From Huaxiibacter chinensis (GTDB lineage: Bacteria; Pseudomonadota; Gammaproteobacteria; Enterobacterales; Enterobacteriaceae): a DNA stretch of 64,000 nucleotides. The position numbers and the translations under genes are program-made. The stretch spans positions 44,034 to 108,033 of the forward strand of contig NZ_JAJVHF010000013.1 of NCBI RefSeq assembly GCF_022171985.1, read 5' to 3'. Positions 45,583 to 55,777 of the stretch are shown one piece after another. How positions within the stretch are numbered: position 1 is the first letter of the stretch; the number at the start of each line of letters is the position of its first letter. Under the pieces are notes generated by a model that was given only the letters and a program-made list of their open reading frames with translations, ran no database searches and was not told where the DNA came from.

Positions 45583-46934
45583 GCACGCTCCACGACAGGT
45601 TTAAGTTCGATACGTTTGATATCACCCACCAGCACCAGATAGCTCAGGACCGCGACCAGCGCATGGACCCCGACATAGATGAGCGCACCGTTAAAGGAAC
45701 CCGTTGTCCCGACGATATAGCCTATGGCGATCGGGGTGACGATGCCGGAGATATTGCCGAACATATTGAACAGACCGCCGCTTAAGCCGCTGATCTCCTT
45801 CGGCGCGGTATCCGCCATCACCGCCCAGCCCAGCGCACCGATGCCTTTGCCAAAGAATGCCATCGCCATAAAGCCGATAATCATCCACTCGGCGCTGACA
45901 TAGTTACAAAACACCATGGTCATGGAGAGCAGCATCCCCAGCACGATAGGGGTCTTGCGGGCGATATTCAGCGATCCGGTACGGCGCATTAACCAGTCGG
46001 AAATGACCCCGCCAAGCACCCCACCAACAAAACCACAGATGGCCGGCACCGAGGCGACAAAACCGGCTTTAAGTATCGACATCCCTCGTGCCTGCACCAG
46101 ATAAACCGGGAACCAGGTGATGAAGAAGTAGGTTAAGGCGTTAATGCAGTACTGCCCCAGATAGATACCGATCATCATCCGCGAGCCGACGAGCTGTTTT
46201 ATCTGTTGCCATTTCTGGCTGAACGGGACTTTCTCTTTTTTGGCTGCCTGATCCATGTTGATCAGCGCCCCGCCCTCGGCGATGTACTCCAGCTCCTTCT
46301 TATTCACGCCGGGATGCTGGTTAGGCTCGTGGATCACTTTTAGCCAGACGAAGCTGATGATGATCCCAAGGCCGCCCATAAAGAAGAAGACGTGCGACCA
46401 GCCCACTTCATGCGTCAGCCAGCCCATAATGGGCGCGAAAATGACCGTCGCGAAGTATTGTGCCGAGTTGAAAATGGCGACGGCGGTTCCCCGCTCCTGC
46501 GCCGGGAACCAGGCTGCGACGATCCGGCTGTTTCCGGGGAAAGAAGGCGCTTCAGCCAGGCCGACCAGGAAGCGCAGCGTAAAGAGCGCAACGATGATGC
46601 CAAAGCCGTTAAAGACGTCGACAAATCCCTGCAGCAGAGTGAACAGGGACCAGATAAAAATCGACCAGAAATAGACGCGCTTAGAGCCAAAACGGTCAAG
46701 GAGCCAGCCGCCAGGAATTTGGCCGATAACATAGGCCCATGAAAAAGCAGAAAATACGTAACCCATACCGACCGCATCCAGGCCGATATCTTTGGCCATT
46801 TCCGATCCGGCAATCGACAGCGTGGCGCGGTCACCATAGTTGAACGATGTGACGATAAACAGCATCACCACTATCCAGTAGCGGGCGTTGGTGCGCTTCT
46901 CAGCGCTGCTCGCCGCGTGGCTTAATGTACTCAT
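45579..46934 (-). CDS. gudP: Glucarate/galactarate MFS transporter GudP
   Basis: An inner-membrane proton symporter of 451 residues of the anion:cation symporter family that imports glucarate and galactarate. It has twelve membrane segments, the early [19 protein letters not shown] and the motif [18 protein letters not shown] in loop 2/3. It is the first gene of gudP-gudX-gudD-garK. Control by CdaR is known for E. coli. No CdaR site can be placed here. Confidence 0.96.
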   Translation of the reverse strand: MSTLSHAASSAEKRTNARYWIVVMLFIVTSFNYGDRATLSIAGSEMAKDIGLDAVGMGYVFSAFSWAYVIGQIPGGWLLDRFGSKRVYFWSIFIWSLFTLLQGFVDVFNGFGIIVALFTLRFLVGLAEAPSFPGNSRIVAAWFPAQERGTAVAIFNSAQYFATVIFAPIMGWLTHEVGWSHVFFFMGGLGIIISFVWLKVIHEPNQHPGVNKKELEYIAEGGALINMDQAAKKEKVPFSQKWQQIKQLVGSRMMIGIYLGQYCINALTYFFITWFPVYLVQARGMSILKAGFVASVPAICGFVGGVLGGVISDWLMRRTGSLNIARKTPIVLGMLLSMTMVFCNYVSAEWMIIGFMAMAFFGKGIGALGWAVMADTAPKEISGLSGGLFNMFGNISGIVTPIAIGYIVGTTGSFNGALIYVGVHALVAVLSYLVLVGDIKRIELKPVVERA

Positions 46935-47393
46935 TGTTGCACTCCTGAATCATAGCTTTTAGCCTGGTTCATTCTGTACGGCACAACCTGTAGGGTAATC
47001 AGAATGAGAGATGAGTGTTGGGCAGTTTTAGTACGGCTTGATGCCGTTTTAGAGTCATGCTCTGCCTTTTCGGTCACTGACGGGAAAAGTATATGAAGGA
47101 GTGCCTCTTTCTCTCACCGTGCAAAAACACAACATTGACGGCCTAAACAGAGGTTGTTTATGGCATAAGCCCGAGGGAGTGGAAGGTGCTTCACGAAAAC
47201 AGAGGAAGTGTGAGTGTGGTCAAGGTGCAACAAGGCAATCGCGACGCTGCCATGTTCAGGGGGTCACAAAGACGACATTATCGGCCGGGCGGCGACGCTA
47301 TGCGTCTTACCCGGCCGATAAGGGCTGCCCCTCACATTGGCATCGCCAAAAAAGGAGGTGAGTGTTGAGCTTTTGCGCGAAAAGGCATTCGCC
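46935..47393. other. gud promoter region and REP-like hairpin
   Basis: This 459-base gap lies upstream of gudP and downstream of yqcA. The first part must hold the gud promoter. A strong REP-like hairpin lies at 47278-47321. Small frames at 47101 and 47186 have no family match I recognise and no good ribosome site. Next to the yqcA stop, AAGGC and GCCTT form a small hairpin around ATTC (47382-47395). Confidence 0.5.
47278..47321. repeat. REP-like perfect 12-bp inverted repeat
   Basis: TTATCGGCCGGG and CCCGGCCGATAA are exact reverse complements around a 20-base loop with its own CGACGC/GCGTC pairing. It is a REP/BIME-type element. Confidence 0.75.
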
Positions 47394-47843
47394 TTATTTA
47401 AGCAGTGTCGCCCAGTGCTCTACCCATGGGCTGGACTCGCTTTCGGGTTCCGGATGTTCACTGGCATCAATCAGCAGCATTTCGCCAATCCGCTGTGCGC
47501 CCTGCTCCTGAAGCAGCGCATCGAACTGCTTACCGCCGCCGCAGAAATGGCTATACGAACTGTCGCCCAGCGCAATCATGCCGTAGCGGGTTTCAGGCTG
47601 AAAGCCCACGCGATCTTTGATGGCCTGGAAAAGCGGAACAATGCTGTCAGGAAGATCGCCCTGTCCCGTTGTGGAGGTCACCACCAGCACATACCGATCT
47701 TTATACTTAAGCCAGTCCGCCAGTTCGGCATCTTCATAAACCGTGGCTTTATGGCCCAGTCCGGCCAGAATCGCCTCTGCCTCTTCGGCGACCAGCAGTG
47801 AGTTGCCGTACATTGTACCGACAAAAATTCCAACTTCAGCCAT
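47394..47843 (-). CDS. yqcA: Flavodoxin-like protein YqcA
   Basis: A 149-residue short-chain flavodoxin that binds FMN, related to MioC. The phosphate loop is [16 protein letters not shown] (residues 8-23), followed by [17 protein letters not shown] and the [15 protein letters not shown] isoalloxazine region. The redox partner is not known. It follows truC by 24 bases, so the yqcC-truC-yqcA order of E. coli is kept. Confidence 0.95.
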   Translation of the reverse strand: MAEVGIFVGTMYGNSLLVAEEAEAILAGLGHKATVYEDAELADWLKYKDRYVLVVTSTTGQGDLPDSIVPLFQAIKDRVGFQPETRYGMIALGDSSYSHFCGGGKQFDALLQEQGAQRIGEMLLIDASEHPEPESESSPWVEHWATLLK

Positions 47844-47867
47844 GCTTTGCTCCCGTCATTATCGCGA

Positions 47868-48644
47868 TTAGGGTTCATCCTGAACGTTGCCCGCGGCAAA
47901 CTCAACCCTTTCATTTTCGGGGAGTTGTCCCAGCCAGCCAAACTGTGACAGGGCCTGCATCCAGACATCATCAAACGGCGCCCGGATTACCAGCGGCTCA
48001 CCGGTAAAGGGATGCGTCAGACTCAGCTGACTTGCATGCAGCATCAGGCGATGGCAGCCAAAATGGTCTGCCGCACTGCGGTTCTGACGTAAGTCGCCAT
48101 GTTTGCTGTCGCCAATGATAGGGTGGCGCAGATGCGAAAGATGGCGGCGCAGCTGGTGCTTACGGCCGGTTTTCGGCTCAAGCTCCACCAGACCGTAGCG
48201 CGTAGTCGGGAATTTGCTGGTGGCAACCGGCATCTCGACCGTCGCCAGGCCACGATAATCCGTCACCGCAGGCTGAGGGTCTTTGTTTTCACGGGCAAAT
48301 TTATCAGCGATTTTATCCAGCTCTTCCACCAGCGGGTAATCAAGCGTGGCCTCATCCATCAGCCAGCCGCGCACTATGGCGTGGTAGCGTTTCTGGATCT
48401 GGTGCTGTTCAAACTGCTGAGAGAGCAAACGCCCGGCTTCGCTGGAGAGCCCCATCAGCAGAACGCCGGAAGTGGGTCTGTCCAGACGGTGCACGGTATA
48501 CACATGCTGGCCTATCTGGTCACGCACGGTTTGCATGACCACCACTTTCTCATCGCGATCGAGCCAGCTGCGGTGAACCAGCCAGCCTGACGGTTTATTG
48601 ACGGCAATTAACCATTCGTCCTGATACAGGATCTCAATGGTCAT
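47868..48644 (-). CDS. truC: tRNA pseudouridine(65) synthase TruC
   Basis: An RluA-family synthase of 258 residues that modifies U65 of several tRNAs. The catalytic aspartate is Asp55 in VHRLDRPTSGVLLMG. LVHRSWLDRDEK and KTGRKHQLRRHLSHLRHPIIGD are typical. Its ATG overlaps the yqcC stop (ATGA), so the two are coupled. Confidence 0.96.
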   Translation of the reverse strand: MTIEILYQDEWLIAVNKPSGWLVHRSWLDRDEKVVVMQTVRDQIGQHVYTVHRLDRPTSGVLLMGLSSEAGRLLSQQFEQHQIQKRYHAIVRGWLMDEATLDYPLVEELDKIADKFARENKDPQPAVTDYRGLATVEMPVATSKFPTTRYGLVELEPKTGRKHQLRRHLSHLRHPIIGDSKHGDLRQNRSAADHFGCHRLMLHASQLSLTHPFTGEPLVIRAPFDDVWMQALSQFGWLGQLPENERVEFAAGNVQDEP

Positions 48645-48970
48645 GCCCCGTTCCCGCCAAAGAGGGTATCGAGCCTTTGCAGTTCAATCAGCACGACATC
48701 GCGAGCGGGATGCGTCGCTTCCAGCGCCATTTCATAATAAGGGGCGACGGCAAAAGAGTGCGGCAGCGGATGCCCGCCTTCCAGCAGCGCGTGCAGACGC
48801 GGGATTAATACCCACTGCAGCCACTGAAAAGGCTCCAGCGTATCCAGGCAAAAAGGCTGCGTGCTTTCGAGCGCGGCGGGCTGCGGCGCTGTCTCCTGCC
48901 ACAGCTGATGTTTACGCAATACCGCTTCGATGGCGTGCAACTGCACGCGAACGCTATCGTGATGCGTCAT
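48641..48970 (-). CDS. yqcC: YqcC family protein
   Basis: A 109-residue cytoplasmic protein of unknown function with the same length as E. coli YqcC. Typical features are an N-terminal helix (VRVQLHAIEAVLRKHQLW) and the central QPFCLDTLEPFQWLQWVLIPRL. The start MTHHDSVRVQLH has GAGGTTGGT-type spacing upstream. The longer frame reaches towards csrB and is rejected. Confidence 0.92.
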   Translation of the reverse strand: MTHHDSVRVQLHAIEAVLRKHQLWQETAPQPAALESTQPFCLDTLEPFQWLQWVLIPRLHALLEGGHPLPHSFAVAPYYEMALEATHPARDVVLIELQRLDTLFGGNGA

Positions 48971-49028
48971 ACCAACCTCAACTGATAAATTGAACGGCGC
49001 GCAGCATAGCATTACGGGGCGCAGAAAT

Positions 49029-49393
49029 AAAAAAAGGGAGCACTGTAAAAACAGTGCTCCCGGTTCGTTCCGCAGCATTCCAGCTACAATTCGTGCTCCC
49101 TGCTCATCCGTGACAACTTTTCCTGTGGCCCTAAGACCTGGTCATCCGTAGACCTTTCGCATCCTGCTCATATCATCCTGATATGATAGTTTCATCCTGA
49201 AACGTCCTGGCCATCCTGACCCACCGTTCATCCTGAGCGGCTCTCTTTCTCCTTCCTGGAGGTGTCCCTTACGCGTCCTGCGTGATCCTGTTCGCTTCAT
49301 CCAGAAGCCTTTCCTGCAGCGCCGTCCTGACGTGTCCTGAGTAAGAAACGTCATCATCCTGATGTTCGTTTCTCGTGTCGGCTTCCTGTCGAC
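49029..49393 (-). ncRNA. csrB: CsrB regulatory RNA
   Basis: An RNA of about 365 bases that sequesters the translation regulator CsrA. On the minus strand it begins GTCGACAGGAAG, close to the E. coli 5' end. I count about 24 GGA motifs, many as CAGGAT in hairpin loops, for example CATCAGGATGATG and TTCAGGATGAA. It ends in the terminator GGGAGCACTG...CAGTGCTCCC followed by seven T. It lies between yqcC and syd as in E. coli. The exact 5' end is inferred from similarity. Confidence 0.95.
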
Positions 49394-49402
49394 GGGAATA
49401 GA

Positions 49403-49435
49403 ATCCGCTATTCCGCCGCGTCTTACAACCCATGC
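49403..49435 (-). promoter_or_regulatory. Likely csrB promoter
   Basis: On the minus strand TTGTAA is followed 17 bases later by GATTCT, just before the inferred start at 49393. The match to consensus is fair only. Confidence 0.4.
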
Positions 49436-49566
49436 GGTAAGCCTTATCGCTAAGGCTTACAGGCATAAGTCACTACATTTAGCGATTAAGCCGTTAAAAA
49501 ATAATGAATTATTAAATCAGGAGTACGAGATTATTCTTAACTGTTTCGGCGATCTCTCACAGAGCT

Positions 49567-49584
49567 TGTAAGAGATCTCTCACA
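49567..49584. promoter_or_regulatory. UvrY (SirA/GacA-type) binding palindrome upstream of csrB
   Basis: TGTAAGAGATCTCTCACA matches the 18-bp inverted repeat bound by UvrY/SirA far upstream of csrB in E. coli and Salmonella. It lies about 175 bases before the csrB start. A second half-like GATCTCTCACAG lies at 49550-49561. Confidence 0.75.
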
Positions 49585-49603
49585 CAGGCAGTAGCACATT
49601 GGA

Positions 49604-50149
49604 TTACAGAACAGGCTCAAGCTGGTTGAGGAATTCCGCAAGTGAAGGGGCGAGAACGTCGCGTTTGCGGGTGCCAATTGTCTCTTTGATCACCTCCCCG
49701 GTCAGGTTACAGACTGAAATGACATCCAGTTCGCTATCAAGGGTGGCAATAAAGAGCGTCGGGGCAAGCTTCAGGCGCTTCTGTGTGACCAGATGACCAA
49801 TCAGGTTTTCCTGCACGCGGAGAAAATCGTCTTCGCTCCAGGTCTGGAGTAGCGTCATCGTTTCTAAAGCGAAACGGGCGCGCATATCCCCTGCAAACTG
49901 AGTGGTGTAAAACGCATGAACGGCAGGTTGTACCACAAGGCTCATGGCGCGTTCAACCGCATTTACATTTTGCTCTGCCGTGAAGGGCTGAGGTTGCCAG
50001 ATGATGCGATCGTCAAGCGTGGTCACAATGCACGGTGAGGGCACGCCGTACAGCTCTTCGCTTTGCGGCCAGGTCTCTTTGTTTTCATGCCATGCGTCGC
50101 AGTAACGCGTCGTAAACGCCGTCAGGGCATTTGCAGTTTCAATATCCAC
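49604..50149 (-). CDS. syd: SecY-interacting protein Syd
   Basis: A 181-residue peripheral membrane protein that binds SecY and has been proposed to check the assembly of the translocon. Its length equals E. coli Syd. Typical features are [15 protein letters not shown] at the N terminus, [23 protein letters not shown] split around residues 35-57, and [20 protein letters not shown] near 115. It is divergent from queF, 68 bases away. Confidence 0.95.
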   Translation of the reverse strand: MDIETANALTAFTTRYCDAWHENKETWPQSEELYGVPSPCIVTTLDDRIIWQPQPFTAEQNVNAVERAMSLVVQPAVHAFYTTQFAGDMRARFALETMTLLQTWSEDDFLRVQENLIGHLVTQKRLKLAPTLFIATLDSELDVISVCNLTGEVIKETIGTRKRDVLAPSLAEFLNQLEPVL

Positions 50150-50217
50150 CGATTTCTCTCTTCACCTAAGACAGGATAAACTCTGCCCATAGTGTACCTG
50201 CAAAGTGGCAATGAAAC

Positions 50218-51060
50218 ATGACTGACGAAAACCATCAGGCGTTAACGGGTTTAACGCTGGGCAAATCGACCGATTACCGTGATACCTATGATGCCAGCCT
50301 GCTGCAAGGGGTTCCGCGCAGCCTTAACCGCGATCCGCTCGGGCTGCGCGCCAACGCCCTACCCTTTACCGGCGGCGATATCTGGACGCTCTATGAGCTC
50401 TCCTGGCTGAATGCGCGCGGCTTGCCGCAGGTGGCGGTCGGCCACGTCGAGCTGGATTATGCCAGCGTGAATCTGGTGGAATCCAAAAGCTTTAAGCTCT
50501 ATCTCAATAGCTTCAACCAGACGCGATTCGACTCCTGGGAAGAGGTTCAGCGGACGATGGAGCGCGATCTGAGCGCGTGCGCCCAGGGCAAAGTAACCGT
50601 GGCGCTCTACCGCATCCACGAGCTGGAAGGTCAACCTATCGCCCATTTTCACGGCGCGTGCATTGACGATCAGGCGATCGAAATTGACAGCTACGCATTC
50701 AGCACCGCCTACCTGGAAAATGCAGCGGACGGTAAAGTGGTGGAGGAGACGCTGGTCAGCCACTTGCTGAAATCGAACTGCTTAATCACCCATCAGCCTG
50801 ACTGGGGATCGGTGCAAATTCAGTATCGCGGCCCGAAAATCGATCGGGAGAAGCTGCTGCGCTATCTGGTCTCGTTCCGCCATCACAACGAGTTTCACGA
50901 GCAGTGCGTCGAGCGCATCTTCAATGACATCCAGCGTTTCTGCCAGCCGGAAACCCTGAGCGTCTATGCGCGCTATACCCGTCGTGGCGGGCTGGATATC
51001 AATCCATGGCGGACCAATACCGACTTTGTGCCTGCAACCGGGCGTCTGGTTCGTCAATAA
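50218..51060 (+). CDS. queF: NADPH-dependent 7-cyano-7-deazaguanine reductase QueF
   Basis: This enzyme reduces the nitrile of preQ0 to the amine of preQ1 on the way to queuosine. It has 280 residues and is the long two-domain bacterial type. The catalytic cysteine is in [19 protein letters not shown], and the QueF motif [17 protein letters not shown] lies near residue 92. [17 protein letters not shown] closes the substrate site. It is the third queuosine gene in the window besides queD and queE. Confidence 0.97.
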   Translation: MTDENHQALTGLTLGKSTDYRDTYDASLLQGVPRSLNRDPLGLRANALPFTGGDIWTLYELSWLNARGLPQVAVGHVELDYASVNLVESKSFKLYLNSFNQTRFDSWEEVQRTMERDLSACAQGKVTVALYRIHELEGQPIAHFHGACIDDQAIEIDSYAFSTAYLENAADGKVVEETLVSHLLKSNCLITHQPDWGSVQIQYRGPKIDREKLLRYLVSFRHHNEFHEQCVERIFNDIQRFCQPETLSVYARYTRRGGLDINPWRTNTDFVPATGRLVRQ

Positions 51061-51176
51061 GCCTACTTTTTTCACATTATGCGCACGGTATTCCGTGCTT
51101 ATAGTTGTGAAACGTCATAAGGCAGGGCTATTGTAATCATCAGGGAAAGACGATCTTCGTCCCATAAGGAGCTTAC

Positions 51177-52541
51177 TTGATTACACATATTAGCCCGTTA
51201 GGCTCAATGGATATGTTGTCGCAGCTGGAAGTGGACATGCTTAAGCGCACCGCCAGCAGCGACCTCTATCAACTGTTTCGCAACTGTTCACTGGCTGTAT
51301 TGAACTCCGGAAGCTTGACTGATAACAGCAAAGAGTTGCTGTCCCGCTTTGAAAGCTTCGACATTAACGTATTGCGTCGCGAACGCGGCGTGAAGCTGGA
51401 AGTGATCAATCCGCCGGAAGACGCCTTTGTCGATGGGCGTATTATTCGCTCCTTACAAGCTAACCTCTTCGCTGTCCTGCGCGATATTCTGTTTGTTAAC
51501 GGTCAGATTCATAACGCCGGGCGTTTCCAGCATCTGAATCTGGAAAGCTCCGTGCACATGACCAACCTGGTGTTTTCCATTCTGCGTAACGCCCGTGCGC
51601 TGCACGTGGGTGAAGCACCGAATATGGTCGTCTGCTGGGGCGGTCACTCTATAAATGAAACCGAATATCTGTATGCCCGCCGCGTGGGCACGCAGCTCGG
51701 CCTGCGTGAGCTGAATATCTGCACCGGCTGTGGTCCTGGCGCGATGGAAGCGCCAATGAAAGGTGCCGCGGTCGGCCATGCCCAGCAACGTTATAAAGAA
51801 GGCCGTTTTATCGGGATGACCGAACCGTCCATCATTGCGGCTGAGCCACCTAACCCGCTGGTGAACGAACTGATCATCATGCCGGATATCGAGAAACGCC
51901 TGGAGGCCTTCGTGCGCATTGCCCATGGGATCATCATCTTCCCGGGTGGGGTCGGCACGGCAGAAGAGCTGCTGTATCTGTTGGGCATACTGATGAACCC
52001 GGCGAACAAAAATCAGGTCCTGCCGCTGATTCTTACCGGGCCTAAAGAGAGTGCTGATTATTTCCGCGTGCTGGACGAATTTATTGTTCACACCCTGGGT
52101 GAAGCGGCGCGTACGCACTACCGCATCATCATAGACGATGCAGCTGAAGTGGCACGTCAGATGAAAAAAGCGATGCCGCTGGTGAAAGAAAATCGCCGCG
52201 ATACCGGGGATGCGTATAGCTTCAACTGGTCTATTCGTATTGCACCGGATCTGCAAATGCCGTTCGAGCCTTCGCACGAAAACATGGCGAACCTGAAACT
52301 TTACCCCGACCAGCCTGTTGAAATATTAGCGGCCGACCTGCGTCGTGCGTTCTCTGGCATCGTTGCCGGTAACGTGAAAGAGGTGGGGATTCGGGCAATA
52401 GAAAAATATGGTCCCTATAAGATCCACGGCGACAGCGACATGATGCGCCGTATGGATGACCTGCTGCAGGGCTTTGTGGCCCAGCATCGTATGAAGTTGC
52501 CAGGTTCAGCCTATATCCCTTGTTACGAGATTTGTGCTTAA
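51177..52541 (+). CDS. ppnN: Pyrimidine/purine nucleotide 5'-monophosphate nucleosidase PpnN
   Basis: An enzyme (formerly YgdH) of the LOG family that cleaves nucleotide monophosphates to base and ribose 5-phosphate and is stimulated by ppGpp in E. coli. It has 454 residues. The LOG motif is [16 protein letters not shown], and [15 protein letters not shown] lies before it. Translation begins with TTG at 51177 (AAGGAGC lies 5 bases upstream), the same unusual start as in E. coli. It is shared by gene neighbours of relA only at a distance. Confidence 0.96.
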   Translation: MITHISPLGSMDMLSQLEVDMLKRTASSDLYQLFRNCSLAVLNSGSLTDNSKELLSRFESFDINVLRRERGVKLEVINPPEDAFVDGRIIRSLQANLFAVLRDILFVNGQIHNAGRFQHLNLESSVHMTNLVFSILRNARALHVGEAPNMVVCWGGHSINETEYLYARRVGTQLGLRELNICTGCGPGAMEAPMKGAAVGHAQQRYKEGRFIGMTEPSIIAAEPPNPLVNELIIMPDIEKRLEAFVRIAHGIIIFPGGVGTAEELLYLLGILMNPANKNQVLPLILTGPKESADYFRVLDEFIVHTLGEAARTHYRIIIDDAAEVARQMKKAMPLVKENRRDTGDAYSFNWSIRIAPDLQMPFEPSHENMANLKLYPDQPVEILAADLRRAFSGIVAGNVKEVGIRAIEKYGPYKIHGDSDMMRRMDDLLQGFVAQHRMKLPGSAYIPCYEICA

Positions 52542-52562
52542 CAGCATAATCCTCTGAATCGC

Positions 52563-52590
52563 AAAAAGCCGGGTCCGACCCGGTTTTTTT
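52563..52590 (+). terminator. Rho-independent terminator after ppnN
   Basis: CCGGGTC and GACCCGG pair around one C and are followed by seven T. A-residues precede the stem. Confidence 0.9.
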
Positions 52591-53049
52591 ATTTTCTTCG
52601 AAAAAACATAGGCATTACTTATACGTTTTACATTCCACCGTCAGAAGCAAACGATTACGTCGCTTTCCCGTCCGCAATTTATCAGCCTTAAACTAAATTC
52701 CCCGCCAGAAAAAACTAAAAACAACACTTTTTACAGCCAATCTGCCGTATCTCAATGGCTGAGCTATCCCGTTCTATCCGGTTAATGGTAGCCTTCGCGC
52801 CCGTAAATGCGCTTTGATGTTTTATTAACAGTTTTTTGGACTAATAATGCCCACATCGAAAGTGGATTATTGCATTTGGGATCGGGATCACTGATACATT
52901 CATCACTAGAATGTATCTTTCCGCCCGCCAATAGTTACGGGCATAAATTATAAAAAAACCGTTATTGAACGAATTTCATATTACCGTCGGGCCCTTTTTC
53001 ATCGGAAATGACTAAAAAGCCAGACAAATTGTTCCTCCAGGAGATACAG
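52591..53049 (+). promoter_or_regulatory. Long sdaC leader and promoter region
   Basis: This 459-base AT-rich stretch has no gene that I can support. It must hold the sdaC-sdaB promoter. It contains the perfect inverted repeat at 52893-52917 and an AT-rich ATAAATTATAAAA at 52942-52954 that could be a -10 region. The ribosome site CCAGGAG precedes the ATG at 53050. CRP and Lrp act on sdaC in E. coli, but no clear consensus site is visible. Confidence 0.5.
52893..52917. promoter_or_regulatory. Perfect 9-bp inverted repeat in sdaC leader
   Basis: GATACATTC and GAATGTATC are exact reverse complements separated by ATCACTA. No T-run follows, so an operator is more likely than a terminator. The overlapping TGATA-N6-TCACT is only a weak CRP-like match. 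Confidence 0.5.
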
Positions 53050-54339
53050 ATGGAAAGCACTCAAACCAGCACCATTGCTTCGACAGAATCCCGAAGTGGA
53101 TGGCGTAAAACGGATACCATGTGGATGCTTGGCCTTTACGGCACGGCAATCGGCGCTGGTGTACTGTTCCTTCCGATTAACGCAGGTGTGGGCGGTCTGA
53201 TTCCGCTGATCATCATGGCGATCATTGCGTTCCCAATGACCTACTTCGCACACCGCGGGCTGACCCGTTTTGTGCTTTCCGGTAAAAACCCTGGCGAAGA
53301 CATCACTGAAGTGGTTGAAGAACACTTTGGCGTGGGCGCAGGTAAACTGATTACCCTGCTCTACTTCTTCGCGATCTACCCCATTCTGCTGGTTTACAGC
53401 GTGGCAATCACCAACACCGTTGAAAGCTTCATGGCTCACCAGCTGCACATGACGCCACCACCGCGTGCCATTCTCTCTCTGATTCTGATCGTCGGTATGA
53501 TGACGATTGTTCGTTTCGGCGAGCAGATGATTGTGAAAGCGATGAGCGTTCTGGTGTTCCCGTTCGTGATTGCCCTGATGGTGCTGGCCTGCTACCTGAT
53601 TCCTAACTGGAACGGTGCCGCGCTGGAAACCCTGTCCCTGAGCAGCGCGTCTGCCACCGGCAATGGCCTGTGGATGACCCTGTGGCTGGCCATTCCAGTT
53701 ATGGTCTTCTCCTTTAACCACTCTCCAATCATCTCCTCCTTCGCCGTGGCGAAACGTGAAGAGTACGGTCAGGACGCAGAGAAGAAGTGTTCCAGCATTC
53801 TGGCTCGTGCGCACGTGATGATGGTGATCACCGTGATGTTCTTCGTCTTCAGCTGTGTACTGAGCCTCTCCCCGGCCGACCTTGCCGAAGCAAAAGCGCA
53901 GAACATCTCGATTCTCTCTTACCTGGCGAACCACTTTAACGCACCGGTTATCGCATGGATGGCTCCTATTATCGCGATGATTGCGATCACCAAATCCTTC
54001 CTCGGCCACTACCTGGGCGCGCGTGAAGGCTTTAACGGTATGGTGATCAAATCGCTGCGCGGTAAAGGCAAGAGCATCGAAATCAACAAACTGAACAAAA
54101 TCACGGCATTGTTTATGCTGGTGACCACCTGGGCTGTCGCGACCATGAACCCGAGCATCCTCGGCATGATCGAAACCCTGGGCGGCCCGATTATCGCGAT
54201 GATCCTCTTCCTGATGCCGATGTACGCCATTCAGAAAGTGCCTGCGATGCGCAAATACAGCGGCCATGTAAGCAACGTCTTCGTTGTGATTATGGGCCTG
54301 ATTGCCATCTCCGCGATCTCCTTCTCTCTGTTCAGCTAA
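53050..54339 (+). CDS. sdaC: Serine transporter SdaC
   Basis: A high-affinity L-serine/proton symporter of the inner membrane, hydroxy/aromatic amino acid permease family. It has 429 residues with eleven hydrophobic segments. The N-terminal [19 protein letters not shown] binds substrate, and [17 protein letters not shown] and [15 protein letters not shown] are conserved. The start is METTQ-like [11 protein letters not shown] at 53050, after CCAGGAG. The open frame from 53008 is leader. It is followed by sdaB, so uptake and deamination of serine are joined. Confidence 0.97.
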   Translation: MESTQTSTIASTESRSGWRKTDTMWMLGLYGTAIGAGVLFLPINAGVGGLIPLIIMAIIAFPMTYFAHRGLTRFVLSGKNPGEDITEVVEEHFGVGAGKLITLLYFFAIYPILLVYSVAITNTVESFMAHQLHMTPPPRAILSLILIVGMMTIVRFGEQMIVKAMSVLVFPFVIALMVLACYLIPNWNGAALETLSLSSASATGNGLWMTLWLAIPVMVFSFNHSPIISSFAVAKREEYGQDAEKKCSSILARAHVMMVITVMFFVFSCVLSLSPADLAEAKAQNISILSYLANHFNAPVIAWMAPIIAMIAITKSFLGHYLGAREGFNGMVIKSLRGKGKSIEINKLNKITALFMLVTTWAVATMNPSILGMIETLGGPIIAMILFLMPMYAIQKVPAMRKYSGHVSNVFVVIMGLIAISAISFSLFS

Positions 54340-54346
54340 TACTCCC

Positions 54347-54368
54347 TGCGCAGCCTTCGGGCTGCGCA
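54347..54368 (+). repeat. TTCG-loop hairpin between sdaC and sdaB
   Basis: TGCGCAGCC and GGCTGCGCA form a 9-bp stem with a TTCG tetraloop 8 bases after the sdaC stop. No T-run follows. It may reduce read-through into sdaB or protect the sdaC mRNA. Confidence 0.75.
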
Positions 54369-54402
54369 CTCTTCCTCTCTGACTGATAGCAATGGACGCA
54401 TC

Positions 54403-55770
54403 ATGATTAGCGTATTCGATATCTTCAAAATCGGTATTGGACCTTCCAGCTCTCACACTGTCGGACCGATGAAAGCCGGTAAACAATTCACGGATGACTT
54501 GATTGCACGCGGCATTTTGCACGACGTAACCCGCGTGGTTGTTGATGTCTATGGGTCGCTTTCCCTGACGGGTAAAGGTCACCATACGGACATCGCCATC
54601 ATTATGGGGCTGGCAGGAAACCTGCCGGACACCGTCGATATTGACGCCATCCCGGGCTTCATCCAGGACGTCAACACGCATGGTCGTTTGCTTCTGGCAA
54701 ACGGTGACCATGAAGTCGAGTTCCCGGTTGATAAGTGCATGAATTTCCATGCCGATAATCTCTCCCTGCACGAAAACGGCATGCGAATTACCGCGCTGGC
54801 AGGCGAGCAGGTGGTTTATAGCCAGACTTATTACTCCATCGGCGGCGGTTTTATTGTCGACGAAGACCATTTCGGGCAACCGGATAATTCTACGGTTACG
54901 GTGCCTTACCCGTATAAAAATGCGGCCGATTTACAGCGTCATTGCCAGGAAACGGGACTTTCGCTTTCCGGCCTGATGATGAAGAACGAGCTGGCGCTGC
55001 ACAGTAAAGAAGAGCTGGAGCAGCACTTTAAAAACGTCTGGGATGTGATGCGCGGCGGAATTGAGCGCGGCATTACCACCGAAGGCGTTCTGCCCGGGAA
55101 ATTGCGCGTGCCCCGCCGTGCGGCTGCGCTGCGGCGTATGCTGGTAAGTGCAGATAAAACGACGACCGACCCTATGGCGGTGGTGGACTGGATTAACATG
55201 TTCGCCCTGGCGGTCAACGAAGAAAACGCCGCCGGTGGCCGCGTAGTGACCGCGCCAACCAACGGGGCCTGTGGCATTGTGCCCGCTGTGCTTGCTTACT
55301 ACGACAAGTTTATCCGTGAAGTAAATGCTAACTCACTGGCGCGCTATATGCTGGTGACCAGCGCAATTGGTTCACTGTATAAGATGAATGCCTCTATCTC
55401 TGGCGCAGAAGTCGGCTGCCAGGGCGAAGTGGGCGTGGCCTGTTCTATGGCCGCGGCGGGCCTTGCCGAACTGCTTGGTGGTAGCCCGACGCAGGTCTGC
55501 ATCGCGGCTGAAATCGGCATGGAACATAACCTCGGACTGACCTGCGACCCGGTTGCCGGCCAGGTACAGGTGCCGTGCATCGAACGCAATGCGATTGCAT
55601 CAGTAAAAGCCGTTAACGCCGCACGTATGGCGTTACGCCGGACCAGCGAGCCTCGCGTGTGCCTCGATAAAGTGATCGAAACCATGTATGAAACAGGGAA
55701 AGACATGAATGCCAAATACCGCGAAACCTCGCGCGGTGGTCTGGCCATGAAGATTGTCACCTGCGATTAA
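54403..55770 (+). CDS. sdaB: L-serine ammonia-lyase II SdaB
   Basis: A 4Fe-4S enzyme that deaminates L-serine to pyruvate and ammonia. It has 455 residues. The N-terminal beta domain starts MISVFDIFKIGIGPSSSHTVGP and the alpha domain holds VTAPTNGACGIVPAVL, GAEVGCQGEVGVACSMAAAG and the cluster cysteine in LTCDPVAGQVQVPCIERN. It lies 63 bases after sdaC. Confidence 0.97.
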   Translation: MISVFDIFKIGIGPSSSHTVGPMKAGKQFTDDLIARGILHDVTRVVVDVYGSLSLTGKGHHTDIAIIMGLAGNLPDTVDIDAIPGFIQDVNTHGRLLLANGDHEVEFPVDKCMNFHADNLSLHENGMRITALAGEQVVYSQTYYSIGGGFIVDEDHFGQPDNSTVTVPYPYKNAADLQRHCQETGLSLSGLMMKNELALHSKEELEQHFKNVWDVMRGGIERGITTEGVLPGKLRVPRRAAALRRMLVSADKTTTDPMAVVDWINMFALAVNEENAAGGRVVTAPTNGACGIVPAVLAYYDKFIREVNANSLARYMLVTSAIGSLYKMNASISGAEVGCQGEVGVACSMAAAGLAELLGGSPTQVCIAAEIGMEHNLGLTCDPVAGQVQVPCIERNAIASVKAVNAARMALRRTSEPRVCLDKVIETMYETGKDMNAKYRETSRGGLAMKIVTCD

Positions 55771-55777
55771 GCCCTAC

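Noticed and set aside
47101..47361. 86-codon frame upstream of yqcA
   Set aside because: Part of it is a REP-like hairpin, composition is irregular and no ribosome site precedes it.
49142..49466. Small frames across the CsrB region
   Set aside because: The region is fully explained by the CsrB RNA with its GGA motifs and terminator and by its upstream control region.
52999..54879. 626-codon open frame on the minus strand across sdaC and the start of sdaB
   Set aside because: The frame is opposite to two well-recognised genes, is full of His, Arg, Gln and Asp as expected from the complement of membrane-protein codons, and has no family I recognise.
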